From: DASRPD01 sp035646535
Lineage (GTDB): Bacteria; Actinomycetota; Acidimicrobiia; IMCC26256; JANYLB01
Assembly: GCA_035646535.1 (NCBI GenBank)
Contig: DASRPD010000057.1
Coordinates: 1-24,709 of the forward strand
Length of the DNA: 24,709 nt
Direction: 5' to 3'
This document shows, in pieces, positions 7,307 to 14,777 of the stretch. The notes under the pieces were generated by a model that saw nothing but the letters and a program-made list of their open reading frames with translations, ran no database searches and was not told where the DNA came from. The stretch's first letter is position 1. Each line of letters begins with the position of its first letter. A program made the translations under genes and the position numbers.

Positions 7307-7349
7307 CCTACTCCCATTCGATGGTGCGCCTACTCCCATTCGATGGTGC
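7307..7349. repeat. 22-base tandem duplication of the guaA 3' end
   Basis: The 21-base string at 7329-7349, which encodes the last residues (TIEWE) and stop codon of guaA, is repeated exactly at 7307-7327, with one base between the copies, giving a period of 22. The outer copy lies downstream of the stop codon in transcription order and is untranslated in that frame. This looks like a recent slippage or short-duplication event. Confidence 0.9.
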
Positions 7350-8883
7350 CGGGCGGCTTCGAGGTGACGTCGTAGGCGACGCGGTTCACCCCGGGAACCT
7401 CGTTGATGACCCGCGACGAGATCCGCTCGAGCACGTCGTAGGGAAGCCGGGCCCAGTCGGCGGTCATGGCGTCGTCTGAGGTGACGGCGCGGATCACGAT
7501 CGGGTACGCGTAGGTGCGATCGTCGCCCATCACGCCGACGGTCCGCACTGCCGGGAGCACGGCGAAGCTCTGCCATATCTCGCGGTACAGCCCGGCCCGG
7601 TGGATCTCCTCGATGACGATGGCGTCGGCCCGCTGGAGGGTGTCGATCCGCTCGGGAGTGATCGAGCCGATGATCCGCACCCCGAGGCCCGGACCGGGGA
7701 ACGGTTGGCGCCACACGATGTCTTCGGGCAGCCCCAGCTCCTCGCCGACGGCCCGGACCTCGTCCTTGAAGAGATGACGCAGCGGTTCGATGAGCTCGAA
7801 GTCCATGTCCTCGGGCAGACCCCCGACGTTGTGATGCGACTTGATCACCGCGTTGTCGGATCCACCGGACTCGACGATGTCCGGGTAGAGGGTTCCCTGC
7901 ACGAGGAACCGCGCGTCGTCGTAGTCCCGGGCGACCTCTTCGAAGACCCGGATGAACGTCTCGCCGATGACCTTGCGTTTGCGTTCCGGCTCACTCACAT
8001 CGTCCAAGGCACCGAGGAACCGATCGGCAGCCTTCACGTGGACGAGATCGATTTGGAACTGGCTCCGGAACGTCTCTTCGACCTGTTCGGCTTCGCCGAG
8101 GCGCAAGAGGCCGGTGTCGACGAACACGCACGTGAGCTGGTCACCGATCGCCTTGTGCACGAGGGCAGCCGCCACCGCAGAGTCGACACCACCGGACAGA
8201 CCGCAGATGACCCGCTCGGAACCGACCCGGGCGCGTATCTCGGCGACCTGCTGTTCGATGATCGAGGTGTTGGTCCAGGTAGGCCGGCAGTGCGCGCCGT
8301 CGAAGAGAAAGGCCTTCAGGATCTCCTGGCCGTGTTCGGTGTGGGCCACCTCGGGGTGGAACTGCACCGCATAGATCGCCCGGTCGGGCGCCTCGAAGGT
8401 GGCGACGGGGACGGCAGCCGTCGAGGAGGTCACGACGAAGTCCGGCGGGGCCGCGACGATCGAGTCGCCGTGACTCATCCACACCGACAACTCGAGCGGC
8501 AGGTCACCGAACAGCGCGGACGGAACGCCCGGCGCGACGCTCAGCGCGGTGCGGCCGTACTCACCGGCGGCGGTACGTCGCACCTCTCCACCGAGATCGC
8601 GCGCCGCGAGCTGCGCCCCGTAGCAGATGCCGAGGATGGGAACGCCGGCGTCGTAGATGGCGGGATCGATCGTCGGCGCACCGTCGACGTGGACCGACGC
8701 GGGACCACCCGAGAGGATGATCGCCCTCGGTCGGCGCTCGAGCATCTCGGCGACGGGCGTCGTTCGAGCCACGATCTCCGAATAGACATGCGCCTCGCGG
8801 ACCCGGCGCGCGATGAGCTGGGCGTACTGTGCGCCGAAGTCGACGACGAGTACCAGATCGTGCGGCGTATCGCCGCCGGTCAC
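7330..8883 (-). CDS. guaA: GMP synthase (glutamine-hydrolysing)
   Basis: GuaA converts XMP, ATP and glutamine to GMP in the last step of de novo guanine nucleotide synthesis. The 517 residues hold the class I glutamine amidotransferase domain (about 8-200), with nucleophile C87 in GICYGAQ and the H176/E178 pair in FHPEV, then the ATP-pyrophosphatase domain with its SGGVDS P-loop (230-235), and the C-terminal dimerisation domain ending PPGTIEWE. It is full length. The start is GTG 8883, overlapping the guaB3 stop by four bases (GTGA), so translation is likely coupled to guaB3. The last 21 coding bases are tandemly duplicated just downstream. Confidence 0.97.
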   Translation of the reverse strand: MTGGDTPHDLVLVVDFGAQYAQLIARRVREAHVYSEIVARTTPVAEMLERRPRAIILSGGPASVHVDGAPTIDPAIYDAGVPILGICYGAQLAARDLGGEVRRTAAGEYGRTALSVAPGVPSALFGDLPLELSVWMSHGDSIVAAPPDFVVTSSTAAVPVATFEAPDRAIYAVQFHPEVAHTEHGQEILKAFLFDGAHCRPTWTNTSIIEQQVAEIRARVGSERVICGLSGGVDSAVAAALVHKAIGDQLTCVFVDTGLLRLGEAEQVEETFRSQFQIDLVHVKAADRFLGALDDVSEPERKRKVIGETFIRVFEEVARDYDDARFLVQGTLYPDIVESGGSDNAVIKSHHNVGGLPEDMDFELIEPLRHLFKDEVRAVGEELGLPEDIVWRQPFPGPGLGVRIIGSITPERIDTLQRADAIVIEEIHRAGLYREIWQSFAVLPAVRTVGVMGDDRTYAYPIVIRAVTSDDAMTADWARLPYDVLERISSRVINEVPGVNRVAYDVTSKPPGTIEWE

Positions 8884-10046
8884 CGCCCCATGCCGATGTT
8901 CTGCGCGCGTTGCAGCGACTTGCCTTCGGTGAGCAGCGACGGGGCGATCATCACCTCGGCCTTCTGGAACTCCTTCACCGTCTCGTAGCCGGTGGTGGCC
9001 ATCGAGGTGCGCAGGGCACCGAAGAGGTTGAGGGTGCCGTCGTTGTCGTGCGCCGGGCCCACGATGATCTCAGCCAGTGTGCCCTTCTGGCCCGTTTCGA
9101 CCCGGGCGCCACGCGGCAGGCTCGGGTGAAAGGTCGCCATGCCCCAGTGGTACCCGTGGCCGGGAGCCTCGTACGCGCCCGCCAGGGGCGAGCCGATCAT
9201 CACCGAGTCGGCGCCGCACGCGATGGCCTTGGCGACGTCACCGCCGGTGCGCATCCCTCCATCGGCAATCACCTGTACGTACACGCCGGTCTCGTCGAGG
9301 TGGCGGATGCGGGCGCCGGCCGCATCCGCGATCGCGGTGGCCTGGGGAACGCCGATGCCGAGCACACCGCGGCTCGTGCACGCGTGGCCCGGGCCGACGC
9401 CGACGAGAACCCCAACCGCGCCGGTGCGCATGAGGTGCAGCGCCGTCGAGTACGACGCGCACCCGCCGACGATGACCGGCACGTCGAACTCGCGGATGAA
9501 CTTCTTGAGGTTGAGGGGCTGGCGGGACGGGTCCTTCGACACGTGCTCGGCCGACACGACGGTGCCCTGGATGACCAACACGTCGAGCTCGGCTTCGAGA
9601 ACGTGCTTGGCGTACTGCTCGACCCGCTGGGGAGTCAGGGACGCGCAGGAGGTCACGCCGGCGTCTCGGATCTCGGCGATGCGGCGGCCGATGAGCTCTT
9701 CCTTGATCGGCTCCGCGTAGATCTCCTGCATCCGGCGGGTCGCCTTGTCCGCGGGAAGCTGCGCGATCTCGTCGAAGATCGGCTCGAGGTCCTCGTAGCG
9801 AGTCCAGAGCCCTTCGAGGTTGAGACAGGCGAGGCCGCCGAGCTGACCCACTTCGATCGCGGTCGCGGGCGAGGTCACACCGTCCATCGCCGCGGCCATG
9901 AGTGGCAGCCCGAAGCGGAACGCGTCCAGCTCCCAGGAGATGTCGATGTCCTCGGGGTCGCGGGTGCGTCGGCTCGGGACGATCGCGATCTCGTCGAATC
10001 CGTAGGCTCGCCGTCCGGTCTTGCCGATGCCGATCTCGATTTCCAA
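8880..10046 (-). CDS. guaB3: GuaB3-type IMP dehydrogenase-related protein
   Basis: This is a TIM-barrel IMPDH/GMPR-family protein of the actinobacterial GuaB3 type, which lacks the CBS pair found in classical GuaB. The 388 residues open EIEIGIGKTGRRAYGFDEIA (2-21) and continue VPSRRTRDP, AMDGVTSPATA and LNLEGLWTRYED. The catalytic loop GPGHACTSRG holds the expected nucleophile C223. The chosen start is TTG 10046, because AAGGGGAG precedes it by five bases; the frame is open further upstream without a ribosome site. IMPDH would make XMP, the substrate of the adjoining, overlapping guaA. Whether actinobacterial GuaB3 proteins act as IMPDH, GMP reductase or something else is not settled to my knowledge. 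No second, CBS-containing guaB lies in this window. Confidence 0.93.
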   Translation of the reverse strand: MEIEIGIGKTGRRAYGFDEIAIVPSRRTRDPEDIDISWELDAFRFGLPLMAAAMDGVTSPATAIEVGQLGGLACLNLEGLWTRYEDLEPIFDEIAQLPADKATRRMQEIYAEPIKEELIGRRIAEIRDAGVTSCASLTPQRVEQYAKHVLEAELDVLVIQGTVVSAEHVSKDPSRQPLNLKKFIREFDVPVIVGGCASYSTALHLMRTGAVGVLVGVGPGHACTSRGVLGIGVPQATAIADAAGARIRHLDETGVYVQVIADGGMRTGGDVAKAIACGADSVMIGSPLAGAYEAPGHGYHWGMATFHPSLPRGARVETGQKGTLAEIIVGPAHDNDGTLNLFGALRTSMATTGYETVKEFQKAEVMIAPSLLTEGKSLQRAQNIGMGR

Positions 10047-10125
10047 CGTTGCTCCCCTTGTCCCCACTCCGCTGCCACACGCGGCCCGCCCGGAGTGTCG
10101 AGCAGGTCGCGTGCCGTGCACACCT

Positions 10126-10144
10126 GGGAAACCGTCGAGTCTAC
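10126..10144 (-). promoter_or_regulatory. Candidate guaB3 promoter element sharing a 19-base motif with the glmS upstream region
   Basis: The minus strand reads GTAGACTCGACGGTTTCCC. TAGACT (10143-10138) is a TANNNT -10 type box overlapping the TAG stop of the Nudix gene, and would give a leader of about 85 bases before the guaB3 TTG. Seventeen of the 19 bases are identical to a site upstream of glmS (24659-24677). I see no -35 consensus. Confidence 0.35.
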
Positions 10145-10878
10145 CCGGCCCCTCCGGTGAAGCCCGACCCCTCTTCGACGCCTACGAGCCGGCTGAGCAG
10201 CCCACGCAAGATCCGCGCGGTTGCGCCCCAGACCGTCTCGCCCTCGAGCTCGAAGAACGACACCACCAACTCATGAGACGGCAGGCCGCCGCCTGACGGA
10301 ACCGTCCAGCGCTCCTCGCGGTAGTGAGCCGGGTCGAGCAGCTCGGCCAGCGCGACGTCGAAGACCCGATCCACCTCGCGCGGGTCCCGTCGCAATCGGG
10401 GTGGTTGGTCGATGACACCGACGAAGGGATGGATCACGAATTGCGAGCCGACGGTCCCGAGCGGATCGAGCGCCGCGACCACATCGACCGCGGCCGGCAC
10501 GAGCCCGACCTCTTCGTAGGCCTCCCGGCGCGCCGCGGCTTCCGGGGTGGCGTCGACGCCGGGCTGGACGGTACCGCCCGGGAACGCGATCTCGCCCCGA
10601 TGCGACGGCATGGTCTCGGGCCGCTTCGTGAGCACGACCCTCGCCTCGCCCTGGGATTCGAACACCGGCACCAACACCGCGGCGTCGCGGCTGGCGGCGG
10701 TGCGGTAGGCACGATCGGCCGGTTCCGGCAACGCGGCGCACCGGGCGCGCACCTCCACCAGGGAGAGGCGCAACCGATCCGCCGACAAGGAGGCCCAGGG
10801 CGACGGGCCGCCGATCTCGTGGTCGATCGGACGCGGGATCCGCTGGGCTCCTCCCCGGGGTCGCGCCGACTCCACCAT
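10141..10878 (-). CDS. Nudix hydrolase, probable CoA pyrophosphatase
   Basis: The 245-residue product has a CoA-pyrophosphatase (NUDT7/NUDT8-like) layout: RLRLSLVEVRARC upstream, VLVPVFESQGEARVVLTKR, then HRGEIAFPGG leading into the Nudix box at about 101-126 with REAYEEVGL supplying the metal-binding glutamates. The spacing with two extra residues (GVDATPEAAARREAYEEVG) and the FPGG entry are typical of CoA diphosphatases, which split CoA or acyl-CoA to 4'-phosphopantetheine derivatives and 3',5'-ADP. The start at ATG 10878 is provisional: no good ribosome site is visible, and the open frame extends upstream into the divergent gene. It lies 55 bases from the start of an acyl-CoA synthetase gene on the other strand, suggesting linked CoA metabolism. 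Confidence 0.85.
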   Translation of the reverse strand: MVESARPRGGAQRIPRPIDHEIGGPSPWASLSADRLRLSLVEVRARCAALPEPADRAYRTAASRDAAVLVPVFESQGEARVVLTKRPETMPSHRGEIAFPGGTVQPGVDATPEAAARREAYEEVGLVPAAVDVVAALDPLGTVGSQFVIHPFVGVIDQPPRLRRDPREVDRVFDVALAELLDPAHYREERWTVPSGGGLPSHELVVSFFELEGETVWGATARILRGLLSRLVGVEEGSGFTGGAG

Positions 10879-10933
10879 CTCATCGAGGGTAGTAAGAACC
10901 TCCAGGACGGATCGGCGACCGGAGGGACCGAAC

Positions 10934-12562
10934 ATGGCGGGCAATTGGAACTTCGCGACGTGCTGGGAGGCAATCGCCGACGGGCGGCCCGACGGCGCGG
11001 CGCTCCGCCACGGTGCCCGCACCGTGAGCTGGGCCGAGTTCGACGACCGGTCCGCTCGACTCGCGGCCGGCCTCGCCGAGCTCGGCGTCGGCGCCGACTC
11101 GAAGGTCGCGAGCTACCTGTACAACGGACCGGCGTATGTCGAAGCCACGTTCGCGACGTGGAAGCTGCGGGCCGTACCGGTGAACGTGAACTACCGGTAC
11201 CTGGAAGAGGAGCTGGCGTACCTGCTCGAGAACTCCGACGCCGAGGTGCTGTTCTTTCACGGGTCCCTGTCCGAACCGGTGTCCCGCGTGCGGGATCGGA
11301 CCCCGAAGCTGCGGGCGGTCGTACAGGTCGACGATGGCGCGCCGTTGCTCGACGGGGCGATCGCCTATGAGGAGCTCATCGCCACCCGCGAACCGGCCCC
11401 GCGCATCGACCGGTCGGGTGACGACCAGTACATCCTGTACACGGGGGGCACGACCGGGATGCCCAAGGGTGTCATGTGGCGCAACGATGACCTGTTCCAG
11501 AGCCTGGTGCCCTCCGTCCTGTCGCTCATCGGCGAGCAGACCCCGGACTCGCCCGCGGGCTTCGGGCCCCTCGCGGCTCGAAACGGCTCCCAGGGACGCG
11601 CGCCGGTCCACCTCCCGGCGTCGCCGCTGATGCACGGCACGGGGTTCTTCACGTCGCTGCAGTCACTCACCATGGGCGGCACGATCGTCACCCTCACGCA
11701 GCGCAACTTCGACGCGCACGAGCTGTGGCGGGCTGTGCAGGCGGAGCGCGTCACCCAGATGGCCATCGTGGGCGACGCGTTCGGCCGGCCGATGGTCGCC
11801 GCGCTCGAGGAAGCCGAAGCGCGCGGCGAGCCCTACGACCTGTCGTCGCTCGTGGTGCTCATCAGCTCGGGGGTCATGTGGACCGCCGAGGTCAAGGAGG
11901 CCCTCATGGCGCGCGGGGGGTTCGTGTGCCTCGACTCGCTCGGCTCGAGCGAGGGCGTCGGGTTCGCGAACCAGATCTCGGTGCCCGGCTCGCCGGCCAC
12001 CACGGCAAAGTTCCAGATCGGCGAGCACACTCGTGTCCTCACCGAGGAAGGACGGGAGGTGGCGGCCGGCTCCGACGAGATCGGCTTGTTGGCCCTCGGC
12101 GGACCGATCCCGCTCGGCTACCACAAGGACCAGGCCAAGAGTGAGGCCACGTTCCGCACCTTCGGCGGAGCGCGCTACTCGATCCCGGGTGACTGGGCGA
12201 AGGTCGCGGCCGACGGCACCATCGAGCTTCTGGGCCGCGGGTCGGTGTGCATCAACACCGGCGGCGAGAAGGTGTTCCCCGAGGAGGTGGAAGAGGCCAT
12301 GAAGCTGCACCCGAGCGTCATCGACGCGATCGTCGTAGGCGTGCCCGATGACCGCTTCGGCGAGATGATTGCCGCGGTCGTGTCGGTCGACGGCAGCACC
12401 ACCGAGGCAGAGATCGCCGACGAGGTGCGCGGGCGGCTCGCCGGGTTCAAGCGCCCCCGTCACGTCGTGATCGTGGACGACGTCCCTCGCGGCCCGAACG
12501 GTAAGGCCGACTACGCGTGGGCCAAGCAGGTCGCCGTCGAGCGCGCCGCGGTCGAGTCCTGA
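10934..12562 (+). CDS. AMP-forming acyl-CoA synthetase, FadD19-like
   Basis: This ANL-superfamily enzyme activates a carboxylic acid with ATP and joins it to CoA. The 542 residues show the P-loop YTGGTTGMPKGVMW (169-182), the central SSEG motif region, GYHKD, the SIPGDWAKV and LGRGSVCINTGGEKVFPEEVE hinge region, and the catalytic lysine K524 in GPNGKADY near the end. The pattern GGTTGMPKGVMWRNDD and SVCINTGGEKV resembles mycobacterial FadD19, which acts on steroid side chains, but substrate specificity cannot be read from sequence; medium- or branched-chain acids are equally possible. ATG 10934 follows GGAGGG by seven bases. It is the only strong + strand enzyme gene here and converges on groES. 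Confidence 0.92.
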   Translation: MAGNWNFATCWEAIADGRPDGAALRHGARTVSWAEFDDRSARLAAGLAELGVGADSKVASYLYNGPAYVEATFATWKLRAVPVNVNYRYLEEELAYLLENSDAEVLFFHGSLSEPVSRVRDRTPKLRAVVQVDDGAPLLDGAIAYEELIATREPAPRIDRSGDDQYILYTGGTTGMPKGVMWRNDDLFQSLVPSVLSLIGEQTPDSPAGFGPLAARNGSQGRAPVHLPASPLMHGTGFFTSLQSLTMGGTIVTLTQRNFDAHELWRAVQAERVTQMAIVGDAFGRPMVAALEEAEARGEPYDLSSLVVLISSGVMWTAEVKEALMARGGFVCLDSLGSSEGVGFANQISVPGSPATTAKFQIGEHTRVLTEEGREVAAGSDEIGLLALGGPIPLGYHKDQAKSEATFRTFGGARYSIPGDWAKVAADGTIELLGRGSVCINTGGEKVFPEEVEEAMKLHPSVIDAIVVGVPDDRFGEMIAAVVSVDGSTTEAEIADEVRGRLAGFKRPRHVVIVDDVPRGPNGKADYAWAKQVAVERAAVES

Positions 12563-12588
12563 GCCCGGGAGCGTTCCGAGCCCGGGCT
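12562..12588 (+). terminator. Hairpin directly after the acyl-CoA synthetase stop codon
   Basis: AGCCCGGG at 12562-12569 pairs with CCCGGGCT at 12581-12588 across an 11-base loop, starting at the last base of the stop codon. There is no T-run. It is a plausible GC-rich terminator for the + strand gene, possibly acting with the stronger hairpin at 12608-12634. Confidence 0.4.
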
Positions 12589-12607
12589 GGGACGCCGAGA
12601 CGCGCAA

Positions 12608-12634
12608 CGAGCGGCCGCCATCGGCGACCGCTCG
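12608..12634. terminator. Hairpin between convergent acyl-CoA synthetase and groES genes, probable bidirectional terminator
   Basis: CGAGCGG-C-CGCC (12608-12619) and GGCG-A-CCGCTCG (12623-12634) form an 11-base-pair stem with one internal mismatch and a three-base loop. It is centred in the 112-base gap between two convergent stop codons (12562 and 12675), the expected place for a two-way terminator. No T-run is present on either side. Confidence 0.55.
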
Positions 12635-12674
12635 CGTGCTGGATACCGTTCGCCCGCTCGCGCGAGCCGCGGCG

Positions 12675-12986
12675 CTACTTCTTCTTCTTCTTGGCTCCGC
12701 CGACCTTGGCGAGCACGTCACGCGAGCTCAGGATCAACAGCTCTTCGCCGTCCACGGTGATCTCGGTGCCGCCGTACTTCGAGTAGATGACGGTGTCGCC
12801 GACGGCGACGTCCATCGGGATGATCTCGCCCGACTGCTCGGCCCGACGGCCGGTGCCGACGGCGAGCACCTCGCCCTGTTGGGGCTTTTCCTTGGCGGTG
12901 TCGGGGATGACCAGCCCGCTCACGGTCGTCTCTTCGGCCTCGCTGGCCCGGATGACGATTCGGTCCTCGAGCGGTGTGAGGTTCAT
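12675..12986 (-). CDS. groES: Co-chaperonin GroES (Cpn10) with a lysine tail
   Basis: GroES is the heptameric lid of the GroEL folding chamber. The 103 residues show the family start MNLTPLEDRIVIR, the mobile loop (ETTVSGLVIPDTAKEKPQQG, 19-38), GEVLAVGTG, and VGDTVIYSKYGGTEI. The usual ending is extended by GGA and five lysines, encoded by five AAG codons in a row. ATG 12986 has GAGGAGG upstream. A CIRCE operator lies about 120 bases upstream, so HrcA heat-shock control is expected. It is not followed by groEL: the next gene is a convergent acyl-CoA synthetase, so the chaperonin partner is encoded elsewhere. Confidence 0.97.
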   Translation of the reverse strand: MNLTPLEDRIVIRASEAEETTVSGLVIPDTAKEKPQQGEVLAVGTGRRAEQSGEIIPMDVAVGDTVIYSKYGGTEITVDGEELLILSSRDVLAKVGGAKKKKK

Positions 12987-13022
12987 CGATGTGCCTCCTC
13001 GGCGACTGTCGTTCGGGCGAGC

Positions 13023-13061
13023 ACCCCGGTATCGGGGTCGACTCGAGAACGGGGTTTCTCG
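13023..13061 (-). promoter_or_regulatory. Two hairpins in the groES 5' leader
   Basis: ACCCCG (13023-13028) pairs with CGGGGT (13033-13038) around a four-base loop, and CGAGAA (13044-13049) pairs with TTCTCG (13056-13061). The loop of the second hairpin is itself CGGGGT (13050-13055), so it could pair with 13023-13028 instead, giving an alternative fold. Both lie between CIRCE and the ribosome site. A role in translation or mRNA stability is only a suggestion. Confidence 0.4.
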
Positions 13062-13103
13062 GAACTCGCTTGAATCTCGGGCGTTCTTCGCTGGTGCGAT
13101 GAG

Positions 13104-13130
13104 CTAGCACTCGCGGTTGGAGAGTGCTAA
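13104..13130 (-). promoter_or_regulatory. CIRCE operator (HrcA site) of groES
   Basis: The minus strand reads TTAGCACTC, nine bases, GAGTGCTAG. This matches the CIRCE consensus TTAGCACTC-N9-GAGTGCTAA at 17 of 18 arm positions. HrcA binds CIRCE to repress groES and groEL in the absence of heat stress. It begins only seven bases after the tsaD stop, so the groES promoter must overlap the end of tsaD or the operator itself. I could not place a -35/-10 pair with confidence. Confidence 0.95.
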
Positions 13131-13136
13131 TTCAAC

Positions 13137-14144
13137 CTAGCTGGTTCCGGGCGGTGGGGGCAAGCGCGCGCCCGGGTCGGCGCCGGATGTGAAGTCAGTC
13201 GGGCCGTCGGCCTCGAACCGCCACCATGCCGTGGCTGCGATCATTGCTGCGTTGTCGGTACACAGGGCGAGTGGCGGGAGGTAGAAGTCACGCCCGGTGT
13301 CGAGCGCGGCGTCAGCCACGCGGGTCCGCAGCCTCGAATTGGCCGCGACACCGCCGCCGAGCACGAGCGTGGACGCCCCGATCTCGTCGGCCGCGGCGAG
13401 AAGCTTGGAGACCAGGGTGTCCACGACTGCCTCCTGGAACGACGCGGCAATGTCGGCCACCGGCGCGTCGGGGTCGTCGCGCAGGTGGTAGGCCACCGCG
13501 GTCTTGAGCCCTGAGAAGGAGAGATCGAGGCCCTCGCCGAACATGGGACGGGGAAAGGCGATCGCGGCGGGGTCACCGTCGAGCGCCACGCGGTCCACCG
13601 CGGGACCGCCCGGGTAGCCGAGGCCGAGGAGCCGCGCGACCTTGTCGAACGCCTCGCCCGCCGCGTCGTCGACCGTCTCACCCAGCACCCGGTAGCTGAG
13701 GTGACCTTCCACCGACACGACCAGGGTGTGGCCGCCGGAGGCGATCAGCACGGCGAGCGGGGGCGAGAGATCGGGTTCTTCGAGCCACGCCGCGTGCAGG
13801 TGGGCCTCGAGGTGGTTCACGCCGATGTAGGCGAGATCACCCGCGAGGGCCAGCGCCTTCGCCGCGCTCACACCGACCAGCAGAGCGCCGGCAAGACCGG
13901 GCCCGTTGCACGCGGCGACTGCATCGAGGTCGGCCAGCTCGCAGCCGGCCTCGACCATCGCCTCGGCGATGACGGGGTTGATGAGCTCGACGTGGGCGCG
14001 GCTCGCGATCTCGGGCACGACGCCCCCGAACCGCGCGTGGAGATCGACCTGACTGGACACCACGGACGAACAGATCCGCCGGCCGTCCTCCACCACCGCG
14101 GCGGCGGTCTCGTCACAGCTCGTCTCCAATCCGAGGATCAACAC
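13137..14144 (-). CDS. tsaD: tRNA N6-adenosine threonylcarbamoyltransferase
   Basis: TsaD transfers the threonylcarbamoyl group from TC-AMP to A37 of ANN-decoding tRNAs (t6A), working with TsaB and TsaE. The 335 residues are full length and of the Kae1/Gcp ASKHA fold: LETSCDETAAAVV (6-18), PEIASRAH (44-51), GPGLAGALLVG (81-91), NHLEAHLHAAW (110-120) with metal ligands H111 and H115, SGGHT (136-140), and TDNAAMIA (296-303) with D297 as the third metal ligand. The start is GTG 14144 behind a GAGGTGG stretch. Partners tsaB and tsaE lie upstream on the same strand, separated by rimI; a 48-base gap follows rimI. Confidence 0.97.
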   Translation of the reverse strand: MLILGLETSCDETAAAVVEDGRRICSSVVSSQVDLHARFGGVVPEIASRAHVELINPVIAEAMVEAGCELADLDAVAACNGPGLAGALLVGVSAAKALALAGDLAYIGVNHLEAHLHAAWLEEPDLSPPLAVLIASGGHTLVVSVEGHLSYRVLGETVDDAAGEAFDKVARLLGLGYPGGPAVDRVALDGDPAAIAFPRPMFGEGLDLSFSGLKTAVAYHLRDDPDAPVADIAASFQEAVVDTLVSKLLAAADEIGASTLVLGGGVAANSRLRTRVADAALDTGRDFYLPPLALCTDNAAMIAATAWWRFEADGPTDFTSGADPGARLPPPPGTS

Positions 14145-14192
14145 GTCGCCACCACCTCGCCATCCTCCCCCGCGACCCGCCTCACCGTCGCG

Positions 14193-14777
14193 CTACCAAC
14201 GCCGCGCGCGCTCGATGCGCGTCGTGCCCCGGATCGAATGCTCGATCGAGGCGAGCAGCTCGGCGTAAGCCTCGGTGCCGATGTCGTGGGACCACATGAT
14301 GAGCGCGTCCTCCTTGGTGTCGGCGTAGTAACCCTTGCGAACACCCGCGTCCTCGAACCCGAACCGCCGGTACAGATCCTGCGCGCCCCGATTGCTCATC
14401 CGAACCTCGAGGGTGAGCTGTTCGGCTTCCCGGGCGCGGGCCTCGCTCGCGAGCGCGAGCAGCAGCCGTGTGCCGACACGATGACGCTGCCACCGGGGAT
14501 CGACCGCGATGGTCGTCACGTGCCCGTCGGCGCCCGTCATCATGAGCCCCGCGTAGCCGACCACATCGCGACCGACCCGGGCGACCATATAGGCGCGGGT
14601 CGCGCGCAGGCGCAGCTCGCTCGCGAACAACGCCGTGGTCCACGGCCGCGGGTACACCTGGGTCTCGATGCGCAACACCGCGCGGAGGTGGCGGCGGCGC
14701 ATGGGCGCGACGTGCACCGACAGCGCGTCGTCGTCGGTGCCTTGTTCGGGCTGCTCGTCGTGCTCGGGTCGCATCAT
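14193..14777 (-). CDS. rimI: Ribosomal protein S18 alanine N-acetyltransferase-like GNAT enzyme
   Basis: RimI acetylates the N-terminal alanine of ribosomal protein S18; in actinobacteria its range can be wider. The 194-residue GNAT domain shows the N-terminal MRRRHLRAVLRIETQVYPRP, the acetyl-CoA binding stretch TTIAVDPRWQRHRVGTRLL (88-106), LEVRMSNRGAQDLYRRFGF and the family ending RKGYYADTKEDALIM. An extra N-terminal 20 acidic residues and about 30 C-terminal residues flank the core. ATG 14777 overlaps the tsaB stop by four bases (ATGA). Placement between tsaB and tsaD is the conserved order in actinobacteria, where the gene is often annotated as part of the t6A cluster. Confidence 0.93.
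   Translation of the reverse strand: MMRPEHDEQPEQGTDDDALSVHVAPMRRRHLRAVLRIETQVYPRPWTTALFASELRLRATRAYMVARVGRDVVGYAGLMMTGADGHVTTIAVDPRWQRHRVGTRLLLALASEARAREAEQLTLEVRMSNRGAQDLYRRFGFEDAGVRKGYYADTKEDALIMWSHDIGTEAYAELLASIEHSIRGTTRIERARRW

Noticed and set aside
7307..7349. Attachment site or mobile-element direct repeat
   Set aside because: The copies are contiguous (period 22) and there is no integrase, transposase or inserted segment between them.
13131..13200. A defined -35/-10 promoter for groES inside tsaD
   Set aside because: TTGAAT-like strings are near CIRCE but no -10 box at a proper spacing was found, so no coordinates are claimed.
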